The notes under the pieces: model-generated | Told to the model about the DNA's origin: nothing | What the model saw: only the letters and a program-made list of their open reading frames with translations | Databases searched by the model: none | Program-made: the position numbers and the translations under genes | Source of the DNA: GCA-016699975 sp964515255 | GTDB taxonomy: Bacteria; Patescibacteriota; Minisyncoccia; Moranbacterales; UBA1568 | Length of the DNA stretch: 9,753 nt | Direction: 5' to 3' | NCBI GenBank assembly: GCA_964515255.1 | Contig: CAZETL010000035.1 | Span: 1-9,753, forward strand | Shown: positions 1 to 6,991 of the stretch, piece after piece | Numbering within the stretch: the first letter of the stretch is position 1 | Layout: every line of letters starts with the position of its first letter

Positions 1-459
1 CACGAGGAGTCCGCCGCGCTTGGCTATCCACATTGGAAGAGTCCTTGGCCAGAGTGTTACGATTGGCTATATTTTTTTTGCGCTGAGCTATTGAATGACG
101 CCACGATAATGTTGCAAAGCTTCTTCATTCCAGTGGGATTCCTCAGGTTCGATGCGGGACCACTCGATGGAGAAACGGTGTGCGGTGTGTCCGAGTTCCT
201 TTGCTTTGTCGAAGTCCTCCTCGTACCGGTGGTAGTGATCGACGGCTTTTCCGGAAATATAATTTTCTTGGTCGGAGGCTTCTTCCCCGAACCTTTCCTT
301 CCAATGAGGAAGGTGTCCGAATTCAGAAAGCGATTTGCGCGCGAGCTCCTCGGCGTGTTTCTTTTCCCATTCAGACCAGTCGTTGGTTGTGTTTCCTTCA
401 ACTTGGTGAGATGAAGTAGCCGATCCCCAGAGGAAACCAGCAGGAAAAATTTTGAGCAT
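1..459 (-). pseudogene. Glycoside hydrolase family 1 (beta-glucosidase-like), N-terminal part, interrupted by two TAG codons, runs off window edge
   Basis: The first 123 residues are a clear GH1 N-terminus. The signature FLWGSATSSHQVEG lies at residues 9-22, with the substrate-binding Gln in HQVEG, followed by NDWSEWE and RFSIEWSRIEPEE near residue 100. After HYRGVIQ the frame meets TAG at 88-90, six codons (LSAKKI), and TAG again at 67-69. It then continues as recognisable GH1 sequence (PIVTLW, LPMW, AKRGG) to the window edge without any shift. The second TAG sits where the family usually has Glu (IEPIVTL). The usual His after TLW is replaced by Pro-Arg. TAG is an ordinary stop elsewhere in the window, so a decaying gene is the simplest reading; sequence error or readthrough is possible. 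GH1 enzymes hydrolyse beta-glycosides of small sugars, usually in the cytoplasm. The start is 38 bases after the larger upstream gene, so co-transcription is likely. No Shine-Dalgarno is seen. Confidence 0.8.
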
Positions 460-497
460 ATGAGGGTGATGAGTTCAAGGAAGTTCCCTGGAAATAC

Positions 498-2858
498 TCA
501 CTCTGCGTCGAGCGGCAAGAAAGCGGCTTGATTCTCTTTTGCAGCGCAAGCGACATGGGATCCTCCCTTGGCTTGAATGGAGATCGCGCGCGCTCCTTTC
601 AGAAAATCGCTTGTATATTGGGCGACAATGGATCCGTCCCCGGTATCGTACTCTATGATTCTTCCTGATGCGCTATCGAGCGCGAAGAGCGACGAGTCTG
701 ATTCGCCGATTGAGAGGTCTGAAAATACAGCGGGCGCGGTCGGGACTTCGAACGGGATGTTTCTTTCTATGCCGCGAGAGTAGGATTTGATGCTATTTGT
801 CCCTGAGAGATACACGTATGTGCCGACGGCAAGTTTGGTATCGAATGTGATTTCAGCTGCTTCTTTGAGCCATGACGATCCTGCTCCGAACCCGCCTTCC
901 ACTCGGGGGAATCGGCGGATACTTCGGCTTTCCGGGTCGAGGGTATAGAGATAGGTGGTGGAGGCGGCAATGCTTGAAGCTTTCCGTCCCTCCTCGAACG
1001 GAGACTGCTCTGTGCGGAAGCGATTATTTGCCGGAGTATAGAGCGAGAGTGAGCCATCTCTTCCAAAAATGAAGAGCGTATTGATATCTCTCATTGCTGA
1101 AATATGCGCAATCTCGTTTCTTGAGGGAATCGCGAGAGCAATTGCTTGTCTCTCTCTTTCGTTTACGCGGAAGATAGACGTTTTCGTCGAGAGGAAGAAA
1201 TTTTCGCCGAGGCTTTCGAGAGAAACGATATTTCCATCGATAGTGATAGGGGCGCCAATTTCGACCGAGTGCACGTTTCCATCGCGTGTGGCGCCGGGAG
1301 GTGGGTTTCCTGTGGCCGCCATGGACGTGGCCGGAAGCTGCGCATCTGTTTTGGTGTCTGCTGGCGCGCGGAACATCGAGGCGACGACAATTCCGGAAAG
1401 AATCGCAATGCTTACTCCGACGACGATGAGGCGATTTTTCCCCGAAAGAGACCTCCAAGGTATCAGGGAGATGTGCGCGCCCTTTGCAATAAGAACGGGA
1501 ACATGCCTGAAAGCTTCCGCTATTTTTTGGATTCTCGACTCTCCGTCGCGGACGGGTATGCGGAGCGGGAGACTCGTTGTCGGGAGATACTCGGAGAGAT
1601 TTTTGGCTTTAGCGACAAGGCGAAACAGGATAATGCGAATGAATGGAGGCGTGAGACGTTCGTCTCTTCTCGGATTTTGATCCGAATGAGAGTCCGTTCT
1701 TGAGGCATCTTCTTTGTTTTGCAGGGCATCCTGATAGTTGTCCGCCGTGGGATTCGATGATCGTTTCATTCGCCATTCTTCCCATGATTCTCGAATCTTC
1801 TGCGCCAGAAGAGAGGCTATTTTTCTTGTTACCTCGAGGAGGCGGGAACATTCGAATCGGCAGGTCCGTTCGAATTGGGAAAGGGCGTGGCGGATATTGT
1901 GGAAAATATCATGCGCATGCTCCCAGCGTTCACTGGTGATTTCTTTGGGGGTATCGCCTGTTACGTAGATATGGCCGGTTTTGTTGTCGATGCGTTCTTT
2001 TTCCTGTTCAGTTGTCTGGCGTTCTTCGAGGCCGGCTTTCACGCTTGTCCCTGTTTGCTTTGATTGCTCGAAAGTGGAGAGGCTCCAAGCATTTGGGACG
2101 AGACCTGGGGAGGCGAGGGTTCTTTGTCTTTGCGGTGCGAGGGGGCGTCTATATTCTTCGGTTGCTTGGATTGAAATGAGTATGCTTGCAGCGCAGTCGA
2201 GTTGATTCACAATGGCTGTCCGGAGAAAGCGCTCGAATCCGTCATTGGAGAGGCGGATTGCAGATCGTTCGAGCTCGGCTTCCGGCAGTATAGAGAATAT
2301 TTCCGGCGTCGTAGCGATGATTCGATCTCCCGAGCACACTTTGCCACTCGCGACATCCGTGAATGTTTTCATGGGATGAAGTTCTTCAGCTGTGGCAAGT
2401 CCCTCGCTTACGATGGAAAGTCGCTGGTCCCGAAAGAGAAGCACGTGCGCGTTTCCTGCGACGGAAAAGTGGAGATTGTTCTTCTCAATGGCGAGGATCG
2501 CCGCATCAAGCGTCCCGATCCACTCAGTGTTTCCTTCGCGAGCGAGTTCCGAGAGCCCTAGGTTTATCTTGTGGAGGCATGCTTCGAAACTTTCGATAAC
2601 TGAACGCCGATGATTTGCGTAATATTCTTTCTTTGCGAGCGAAGAAAGGAAATTGACGATATAGGCGGAAGATTCACTGTGATCTCGAATCGAGAAAACG
2701 CCTGCGAGCATCCCGAGGGGTTCCCGGGCTATATTGTCAGGAAGGGAAGAAAAACAAGCAATATACGGCTTCAAAAAACCGCTTTTTGCGACGGATACCT
2801 CAAAGGCCGTCGGCGTTATTTTTTCTGATGCTGCCGACGGGTCGTGTTTTTTCAGCAT
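498..2858 (-). CDS. Large single-span membrane protein: degenerate PPM-phosphatase-like N-terminus plus beta-propeller-like C-terminus, unknown function
   Basis: This 786-residue protein has three parts. Residues about 15-230 resemble a PP2C/PPM-type phosphatase fold: WIGTLDAAILAI (113-124), LHFSVAGNAHVLLF (129-142) and DRIIATTPEIFSIL (178-191) line up with the family's GTTAVVA, VANAGDS and ATDGVW segments. The metal-binding Asp residues are absent (AGN instead of AGD, TTP instead of TDG, no DGMGG), so it is probably not an active phosphatase. Residues 230-460 are polar and charged, probably a linker with helical parts. One hydrophobic span lies at about 476-496 (LIVVGVSIAILSGIVVAS). Residues 540-780 contain repeated short beta-like segments such as TTYLYTLDPESRSIRRF and SSLFALDSASGRIIEY, typical of propeller repeats and probably outside the membrane. 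The start ATG lies 10 bases after a TATAAT box. I infer a sensor or scaffold role from the architecture only; the exact function is unknown. Confidence 0.85.
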   Translation of the reverse strand: MLKKHDPSAASEKITPTAFEVSVAKSGFLKPYIACFSSLPDNIAREPLGMLAGVFSIRDHSESSAYIVNFLSSLAKKEYYANHRRSVIESFEACLHKINLGLSELAREGNTEWIGTLDAAILAIEKNNLHFSVAGNAHVLLFRDQRLSIVSEGLATAEELHPMKTFTDVASGKVCSGDRIIATTPEIFSILPEAELERSAIRLSNDGFERFLRTAIVNQLDCAASILISIQATEEYRRPLAPQRQRTLASPGLVPNAWSLSTFEQSKQTGTSVKAGLEERQTTEQEKERIDNKTGHIYVTGDTPKEITSERWEHAHDIFHNIRHALSQFERTCRFECSRLLEVTRKIASLLAQKIRESWEEWRMKRSSNPTADNYQDALQNKEDASRTDSHSDQNPRRDERLTPPFIRIILFRLVAKAKNLSEYLPTTSLPLRIPVRDGESRIQKIAEAFRHVPVLIAKGAHISLIPWRSLSGKNRLIVVGVSIAILSGIVVASMFRAPADTKTDAQLPATSMAATGNPPPGATRDGNVHSVEIGAPITIDGNIVSLESLGENFFLSTKTSIFRVNERERQAIALAIPSRNEIAHISAMRDINTLFIFGRDGSLSLYTPANNRFRTEQSPFEEGRKASSIAASTTYLYTLDPESRSIRRFPRVEGGFGAGSSWLKEAAEITFDTKLAVGTYVYLSGTNSIKSYSRGIERNIPFEVPTAPAVFSDLSIGESDSSLFALDSASGRIIEYDTGDGSIVAQYTSDFLKGARAISIQAKGGSHVACAAKENQAAFLPLDAE

Positions 2859-2868
2859 AGATGCACAA

Positions 2869-2877
2869 ATTATAGCA
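2869..2877 (-). promoter_or_regulatory. Extended -10 promoter for the 786-residue gene
   Basis: On the minus strand TG (2877-2876), one base, then TATAAT (2874-2869) forms a consensus extended -10 element. No good -35 is present at 16-18 bases. The start ATG at 2858 begins 10 bases after the box, so transcription would start about 3-5 bases before the start codon, giving an almost leaderless mRNA. No Shine-Dalgarno would be included. Confidence 0.65.
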
Positions 2878-2903
2878 TACGATTTATTTTTCTCGGAGGT
2901 GTT

Positions 2904-2931
2904 TTGACTTTCGGCTTTCCAGCCTTATAAT
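2904..2931 (+). promoter_or_regulatory. Sigma-70-type promoter for the winged-helix gene
   Basis: TTGACT at 2904-2909, a 16-base spacer, then TATAAT at 2926-2931. Predicted start of transcription is near 2938. It is divergent from the minus-strand promoter 30 bases away, so the two genes share one control region. The 13 bases TTATAATTCACTT (2925-2937) are repeated exactly at 9460-9472 in front of the RNase H-like gene. Confidence 0.75.
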
Positions 2932-2962
2932 TCACTTCACGGTGGTATTTTTCTCTCTCAGT

Positions 2963-3565
2963 ATGTCCGATATCTTTGAAACGCTTTTTGGTTCCAAAAC
3001 CAGATCGAGATTGCTTCGGCTCTTCGTATTGAACCCCGAGAAGAGCTACACTACCGAGGAGATTGCCGAGAAAGCGATTTTGCTTCGTGCGCCACTTTTG
3101 CGCGAGGCGCGGTCTCTTGTTCGGATAAAGTTTCTTATCGAGCGGACAAAGTCCGGGAAGCCGATATTTTCGGTCAATCCAACTTTTCCGTTCTTCTCTG
3201 AGCTTCGAACATTGTTCCTCCGGCCGGATTCAAGCGCCTATGAGAGTATGTTCAAGAGAATCCAATCGATTGGCGATGTCCGCCTCCTCCTCGTAAGTGG
3301 CATTTTTCTGAACTACCAGAAGAGCAAAGCGGATATGATTTTGGTGGTGAATAGTCCGAGCCGGGCGAAATTGAAAGCGGCGATCAGTTTCATTGAAGCG
3401 GAGATTGGGAGAGAGATCCGTTTCGTTCTCATGAGCGGAGAAGAGCTCCAGTATCGGCTGAATATGATGGATCGGTTTCTGATGGAGTTTCTCGAGAATC
3501 CGGTTCGAGAGATTGTCAATAAGGTTCCCGAACTGAAACGATTCGTTGCTGGACTTCGGAAATAG
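2963..3565 (+). CDS. Winged-helix DNA-binding protein with nucleotidyltransferase-like C-terminus
   Basis: From ATG 2963 the protein has 200 residues. Residues 1-65 look like a winged helix: DIFETLFGSKTRSRLLRLFVL, YTTEEIAEK (helix-turn-helix) and a strand pair ending in GKPIFSVNP. Residues about 90-195 resemble the small nucleotidyltransferase-like domain often attached to such helices in CPR bacteria: VRLLLVSGIFLN, ADMILVVN (where an Asp pair would be), EIGREIRFVLMSGEELQYR and DRFLMEFLENPVREIVNKV. A likely role is transcriptional regulation, but the target is not evident. An in-frame GTG at 2942 would add seven residues (MVFFSLS) and start about 4 bases after the predicted transcription start. 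I prefer ATG 2963 because family members usually begin just before the LFGSK motif. No Shine-Dalgarno precedes either start. Confidence 0.75.
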   Translation: MSDIFETLFGSKTRSRLLRLFVLNPEKSYTTEEIAEKAILLRAPLLREARSLVRIKFLIERTKSGKPIFSVNPTFPFFSELRTLFLRPDSSAYESMFKRIQSIGDVRLLLVSGIFLNYQKSKADMILVVNSPSRAKLKAAISFIEAEIGREIRFVLMSGEELQYRLNMMDRFLMEFLENPVREIVNKVPELKRFVAGLRK

Positions 3566-3593
3566 GAGATTGGATTCCTAGTTTCTTATTTTT

Positions 3594-3603
3594 GCCTCGA
3601 GGC
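3594..3603. promoter_or_regulatory. Perfect 10-base palindrome overlapping the putative rmuC ribosome binding site
   Basis: GCCTCGAGGC reads the same on both strands. Its right half holds GAGG (3599-3602), the only Shine-Dalgarno-like sequence before the rmuC ATG at 3614, 11 bases away. It could be an operator, a small RNA hairpin covering the binding site, or chance. No T-run follows, so it is not a terminator. Confidence 0.25.
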
Positions 3604-3613
3604 GAATGTTGAT

Positions 3614-4735
3614 ATGAGTATTCTTTTCCCGCTTCTTTCGATCGCTTTTCTCATCATGCTGGGAATTTTTGTATTCGATAGGTTTCGTCTTAAGAGTCGT
3701 GAGTCTGAGAGGAATGAGACGAACTTGCTCCGTGAGGAATTTGCGCGGCGGATGGGGGAGATGCATCGCGCAATGGCGGAAGATATGCATCGGTTCTCAA
3801 CCTCTTTTCTGCAGCAGATGGGAAATTTCCAATCGAATGTCAATCATCGTCTTGAAGACAACACTCAAACATTGCATCAGAGGCTTGATACGGCGGCGAG
3901 ATCGTTTGGTGAAGTAGGGAAGGAAATGAATCGCGTGCGAAGCGAGGTGGGCATCGCTCTTGAATCAGTTCGGCATTCCAGCACGCGCATTCTCGAGGTG
4001 GGGAAGGATGTTCGGTCATTGCAGGATATTCTCCAGTCGCCGAAGTTACGCGGCGGTTTCGGGGAACTTCTGCTTGAGGATATGCTCTCGACGCTTCTTC
4101 CGAGGGAGCATTACTCGATGCAGTACATGTTTAAGAGTGGAGAAGCGGTCGATGCGGCGATTCACTTGAAGGGGGGCATTATAAGTGTCGACTCCAAATT
4201 TCCTCTCGAGAATTTCCGGCGTCTTGTCGAGGCGGCGTCCGACGAAGATCGAGTGTCGGCGCGGAAACTTTTCTCGGCTGATGTGCGGCGACATGCTGAC
4301 TCGATCGCGCGGAAGTACATCGTTCCAGAAGAGGGGACGCTGGGATTCGCGTTTATGTATATACCGGCTGAGAGCGTGTACTATGAGATCATCGTGAAAG
4401 ACAATGAAGGAGATGGTCTTGTCGAATATCTCTTCCGGAAGAAAGTAGTCCCGGTGTCGCCGAATTCTTTCTACGCGTATATGCAGACGGTGCTTCTTGG
4501 TCTTCAGGGAATGCAAATTGAGAAGCGAGCGAAAGAAATGCTTGGAAATCTTGATCGATTGGGACGGGAATATGAGCGCTTTTCGAAGGAGTTCGAAGTA
4601 CTCGGGAGCCATCTTTCGAATGCCTCGAAGAAATATGAGGAAGCTGAGAAACGTTTGGGAAAGGTTGAGGATCAGATCGAGCGGACGCGAGTGAGGAGGA
4701 GTGATCCGACAGAAGCAATCGAGGCGGAACATTGA
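3614..4735 (+). CDS. rmuC: DNA recombination protein RmuC
   Basis: This 373-residue protein has the standard RmuC layout. An N-terminal membrane helix (about 3-21) is followed by a long coiled coil (about 25-140) and the conserved RmuC core. Core motifs are RGGFGELLLEDML (146-158), DAAIHLKGGIISVDSKFPLENF (180-201; Asp180, Asp193 and Lys195 fit a PD-(D/E)xK-type nuclease centre), GTLGFAFMYIPAESVYYEI (241-259) and VVPVSPNSFYAYMQTV (278-293). A second coiled coil ends the protein (about 300-357). Family members limit DNA inversions and rearrangements and are proposed nucleases acting on structured DNA near the membrane. At 373 residues it is shorter than the E. coli protein, mainly in the flanking coiled coils. 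The next gene begins only 3 bases after its TGA, so the two are probably co-transcribed. The start is supported by the membrane helix at the N-terminus; the ribosome binding site is weak. Confidence 0.93.
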   Translation: MSILFPLLSIAFLIMLGIFVFDRFRLKSRESERNETNLLREEFARRMGEMHRAMAEDMHRFSTSFLQQMGNFQSNVNHRLEDNTQTLHQRLDTAARSFGEVGKEMNRVRSEVGIALESVRHSSTRILEVGKDVRSLQDILQSPKLRGGFGELLLEDMLSTLLPREHYSMQYMFKSGEAVDAAIHLKGGIISVDSKFPLENFRRLVEAASDEDRVSARKLFSADVRRHADSIARKYIVPEEGTLGFAFMYIPAESVYYEIIVKDNEGDGLVEYLFRKKVVPVSPNSFYAYMQTVLLGLQGMQIEKRAKEMLGNLDRLGREYERFSKEFEVLGSHLSNASKKYEEAEKRLGKVEDQIERTRVRRSDPTEAIEAEH

Positions 4736-4738
4736 GAA

Positions 4739-5167
4739 ATGCGTGACCGATCGGACATGGAATCCACTTCCGACAACCAGGCTGCTTTCAAAAACACAGG
4801 TAAGCTTCAGCGGGAATACCTTGGTCTTCGAGGCTTCCTTTCGGACGCTTCCCGAGTGCTTACGCTCCTTGCCGCTATTCTTCTCAATCTCTTCCTCTGG
4901 CTTGCTTTTTTCTTTCGCATCGGATTTGGAGATGCCGTCACGGTGATTCGGTACAATGCTTATTTTGGGATTGACCTGACAGGGAATGCCTCCCAGGTGT
5001 TTCTTATTCCGGGGGCGGCGCTTCTTGTGTTTGGTCTCCATCTGGTTCTCTCGCTGATTTTTTTTCGTTGGAGAGAGCCGTTTCTTTCTTTCCTTCTCCT
5101 TTTGTCTGCTCTTCTTCTCCAAATCGGGGCGCTTATTGTGGTGATAGCGCTTCTTTTGGTGAATTGA
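4739..5167 (+). CDS. Small three-helix membrane protein, conserved-hypothetical type
   Basis: The protein has 142 residues with a polar N-terminus (about 1-36) and three hydrophobic helices at about 38-58, 87-109 and 115-140. The loop between helices 1 and 2 contains VIRYNAYFGIDLTG, a segment I associate from memory with an uncharacterised small membrane family found in Parcubacteria. No catalytic motif is seen. The ATG follows the rmuC stop by 3 bases and the next gene starts 7 bases after its own stop, so it sits in the rmuC to transferase transcription unit. A second ATG at 4757 (MESTSDNQ) is possible. The tight link to the WecA/MraY-like gene hints at an accessory part in envelope sugar assembly, but that is context only. 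Confidence 0.75.
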   Translation: MRDRSDMESTSDNQAAFKNTGKLQREYLGLRGFLSDASRVLTLLAAILLNLFLWLAFFFRIGFGDAVTVIRYNAYFGIDLTGNASQVFLIPGAALLVFGLHLVLSLIFFRWREPFLSFLLLLSALLLQIGALIVVIALLLVN

Positions 5168-5174
5168 CTCCTCT

Positions 5175-6200
5175 ATGGGTGGCGTTTCCCTGTATCTCCC
5201 TCCTTTCCTTTCATCGTTCTCTTTGGCGATTCTTGGTTTTCTTCTCCTTTCCTTGTTCTTGCGTCGTTGCAATGCTTGCCAATTCTCGATATGGAAGCGA
5301 AGAGGTGGTCTCATATTTCTCTTCTCGTTTTCGACCGCCGTTCTCTTGAACCAATCCCTTGAGATTTCTTCGCAAATCGCAGGTATCCTTATCGGGCTCT
5401 TCTGTATTGCCATCTTCGGTTTTCTCGATGATCAACGCTCTTTCGGGTGGCAGTGGCAACTTATTTTCCAGGTTGGACTTGTTGGGATTTTGCTTGTGTT
5501 TGGGTTCCGGATCTTCTCGCTTCCAGTTCCGTTTCTTGGGACAATGTTTCTTCCCTCTTCTATTGCAGGGGAGATCGCAAGCGGCACGACGCTTCTTATC
5601 CTAGTCGTTTTCCTGGTAAATTCGCTCAACTGGGCGGATGGGATCGACGGTCTATTCCCTGGAGTCGTGCTTGTTTCTTCATGCATACTTTTTCTGCTCT
5701 CGCTTTTTCCTGACGTGAACCAGCCTCCGCTCGGGATTCTCTCAATGGCGCTCCTTGGGTCGATGGGCGGCCTTCTGATATTCAACATTGCTCCGGCAAG
5801 ATTTTTCGCAGGGACGTCCGGTTCTTTCGGTGCAGGATTTCTTCTTGCGGCGATGGCTGTTATCTCTGGAACGAAGATTGCGACACTCTTGCTCGCGCTT
5901 GCTATTCCCGCGGCGGATGCGCTCTGGGTCATCGGCGAGCGTGTCCGGGATGGAAAATCGCCTTTCCAAGGAAGAGATGGCCGTCACTTGCATTTTCGTC
6001 TTCGAAGCCTCGGATGGTCGGATATTGCTATTTCACTTCTGTATGCCGGACTCACAGGGATTATCGGAATTTTGGCGCTTTATACGAGGTCAATGGGGAA
6101 ATTTTTCGCAATCATCTCGGTTTTTCTCCTGGCATTCTTTCTTATATCGTGGATACGGCAATCCGTTCAGCGGCGGGGAAGCGAGATTATTCAGGGATGA
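5175..6200 (+). CDS. Glycosyltransferase family 4 (WecA/TagO/MraY-like) polyprenyl-phosphate sugar-1-phosphate transferase
   Basis: The 341-residue protein is mostly hydrophobic, with about ten membrane spans. Family motifs are GFLDDQRSF (82-90, Asp85-Asp86, Mg/lipid-phosphate site) and NSLNWADGIDGL (149-160, the NxxNxxDGIDGL catalytic motif). There is also a loop SPFQGRDGRHLHFRL (262-276) matching the usual HxHHRL segment. Such enzymes transfer a sugar-1-phosphate, often GlcNAc-1-P, from a UDP-sugar to a polyprenyl phosphate on the cytoplasmic membrane face, the first step of wall or surface polysaccharide synthesis. Two things are unusual: the third acidic motif, normally GDTGS, reads GTSGS (213-217), and the His motif reads HLHF. 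The N-terminal Asp/His-Pro segment before the GG (RRGGLIF, 42-48) is also shortened. The substrate cannot be told from sequence. It follows the small membrane protein by 7 bases; no Shine-Dalgarno is seen. Confidence 0.85.
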   Translation: MGGVSLYLPPFLSSFSLAILGFLLLSLFLRRCNACQFSIWKRRGGLIFLFSFSTAVLLNQSLEISSQIAGILIGLFCIAIFGFLDDQRSFGWQWQLIFQVGLVGILLVFGFRIFSLPVPFLGTMFLPSSIAGEIASGTTLLILVVFLVNSLNWADGIDGLFPGVVLVSSCILFLLSLFPDVNQPPLGILSMALLGSMGGLLIFNIAPARFFAGTSGSFGAGFLLAAMAVISGTKIATLLLALAIPAADALWVIGERVRDGKSPFQGRDGRHLHFRLRSLGWSDIAISLLYAGLTGIIGILALYTRSMGKFFAIISVFLLAFFLISWIRQSVQRRGSEIIQG

Positions 6201-6220
6201 TTCTTTATCGGGGAAATTTG

Positions 6221-6229
6221 TGCTACAAT
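6221..6229 (+). promoter_or_regulatory. Extended -10 promoter for the receiver-domain gene
   Basis: TG, one base, TACAAT (6224-6229) is a good extended -10 element; the -35 region is poor. Predicted transcription start is about 6236, giving a leader of about 23 bases to ATG 6259. The gene may therefore have its own transcript apart from the upstream operon, whose last gene ends at 6200. Confidence 0.5.
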
Positions 6230-6258
6230 TCGAGTAGTGATTTTTAAGAAAGACCGCT

Positions 6259-6813
6259 ATGGGAGAGAAGTTTCGAATACTTCTCGTGGATGACGACGAG
6301 GAGACGAGAAGTTTGTATGCGGAAGTGTTTCGCGGCGTTGGCTTCGATGTTTCGGAAGCGAAAGATGGTCTCGAAGGACTGGAGCGAGCGACGTCGTGGC
6401 ATCCGGATGTTATTTTTACTGGCATTATCATGCCGCGAATGGACGGATTCGCGCTCGTTGATGCGCTTCGGTCGAATGTTGCGACGGTTTCGATTCCAGT
6501 GGCATTCTGCTCTCACCTGGGAAGGCAGGAAGATCAAAAACGCGCTCAGTCGATCGGCGTGAAAGAATTCATTGTCCGCGATATCGTGACGCCGAACGAG
6601 GTGGTGGCTCGGATTCGAGCGCTTCTTTCTCGAAGCGAATACCTCATCTCGATCGATTCGAAAGCTCTTGATGCGTCGAAACTGGCTTCCGATCTTCGGA
6701 TTCAGCCGGATTTTTCTTGTTCGGAGAATGGTGGCCAGCGATTTGCGCTTCGGCTCCGACTGAAAGACGTGTCACTCCGAACTTTTGAGGCGGAGCTCGT
6801 GTGTATTCCTTGA
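6259..6813 (+). CDS. Response-regulator receiver-like protein lacking the phospho-acceptor Asp
   Basis: Residues 1-125 form a CheY-like receiver fold. LLVDDDEE has the acidic triplet at 11-13, followed by the hydrophobic strand DVIFTGIIMPRMDG at 50-63, the strand ending FCSHLG (Ser85), and GVKEFIVRD at 100-108. Gly55 takes the place of the phospho-accepting Asp (normally D-x-x-M-P), and Arg107 sits where the conserved Lys is expected. Normal phosphoryl transfer is therefore unlikely. Similar 'FTG' receivers occur, from memory, in other CPR bacteria, so this may be a lineage-specific variant rather than decay. Residues 126-184 are a short C-terminal extension (YLISIDSKALDASKLASDLRI and a strand-rich tail) with no domain I recognise and no evident DNA-binding helix. 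No histidine kinase is nearby. A weak AAGAAAG lies before the ATG. Probably a phosphorylation-independent partner-binding protein. Confidence 0.85.
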   Translation: MGEKFRILLVDDDEETRSLYAEVFRGVGFDVSEAKDGLEGLERATSWHPDVIFTGIIMPRMDGFALVDALRSNVATVSIPVAFCSHLGRQEDQKRAQSIGVKEFIVRDIVTPNEVVARIRALLSRSEYLISIDSKALDASKLASDLRIQPDFSCSENGGQRFALRLRLKDVSLRTFEAELVCIP

Positions 6814-6991
6814 GGTGATTCCGTTTTTCCGCCCGTGAGGGACTTATCGTCACGCTATTGGCGGATTTCTTGTGACGGCGTAGTTTCTTGACGCCTGCCC
6901 TAGCTTGATGGGCTGGGAGACGTTTCATAGTCTCTTGGATGCAGGTAGAGAGGGGCGTCTGCGCGAAGGGATATTCAATTGTTGTGATTCT
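6814..6991 (+). other. Intergenic region with overlapping inverted repeats
   Basis: This 178-base gap between the receiver gene and recJ has no convincing gene. It contains three short inverted repeats that interleave: CGTGA 6834-6838 with TCACG 6850-6854, CGTCAC 6848-6853 with GTGACG 6872-6877, and CCGCC 6829-6833 with GGCGG 6860-6864. None is followed by a good T-run. A TTGACG at 6888-6893 lacks a matching -10. A recJ frame extends upstream through 6905 but gives no family-like sequence. Confidence 0.35.

Noticed and set aside
1..459. Genome-wide reassignment of TAG to an amino acid, suggested by the GH1 frame
   Set aside because: The winged-helix gene and recJ both end in TAG at the expected family length, so TAG acts as a stop here.
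4046..5413. A 455-codon open frame on the minus strand
   Set aside because: It lies opposite rmuC, the small membrane protein and the transferase, has an Arg/Lys-rich composition without any domain, and the opposite frames carry clear family motifs. It is a shadow of codon use on the other strand.
6791..6828. Possible terminator after the receiver gene (CGGA with TCCG then T5)
   Set aside because: The stem is only four pairs with a long loop, and its left arm lies inside the coding region; too weak to call.
6905..6991. Upstream ATG start for recJ
   Set aside because: The 29 added residues do not resemble RecJ N-termini, whereas MKRRWNIR at 6992 does, and neither start has a ribosome binding site.
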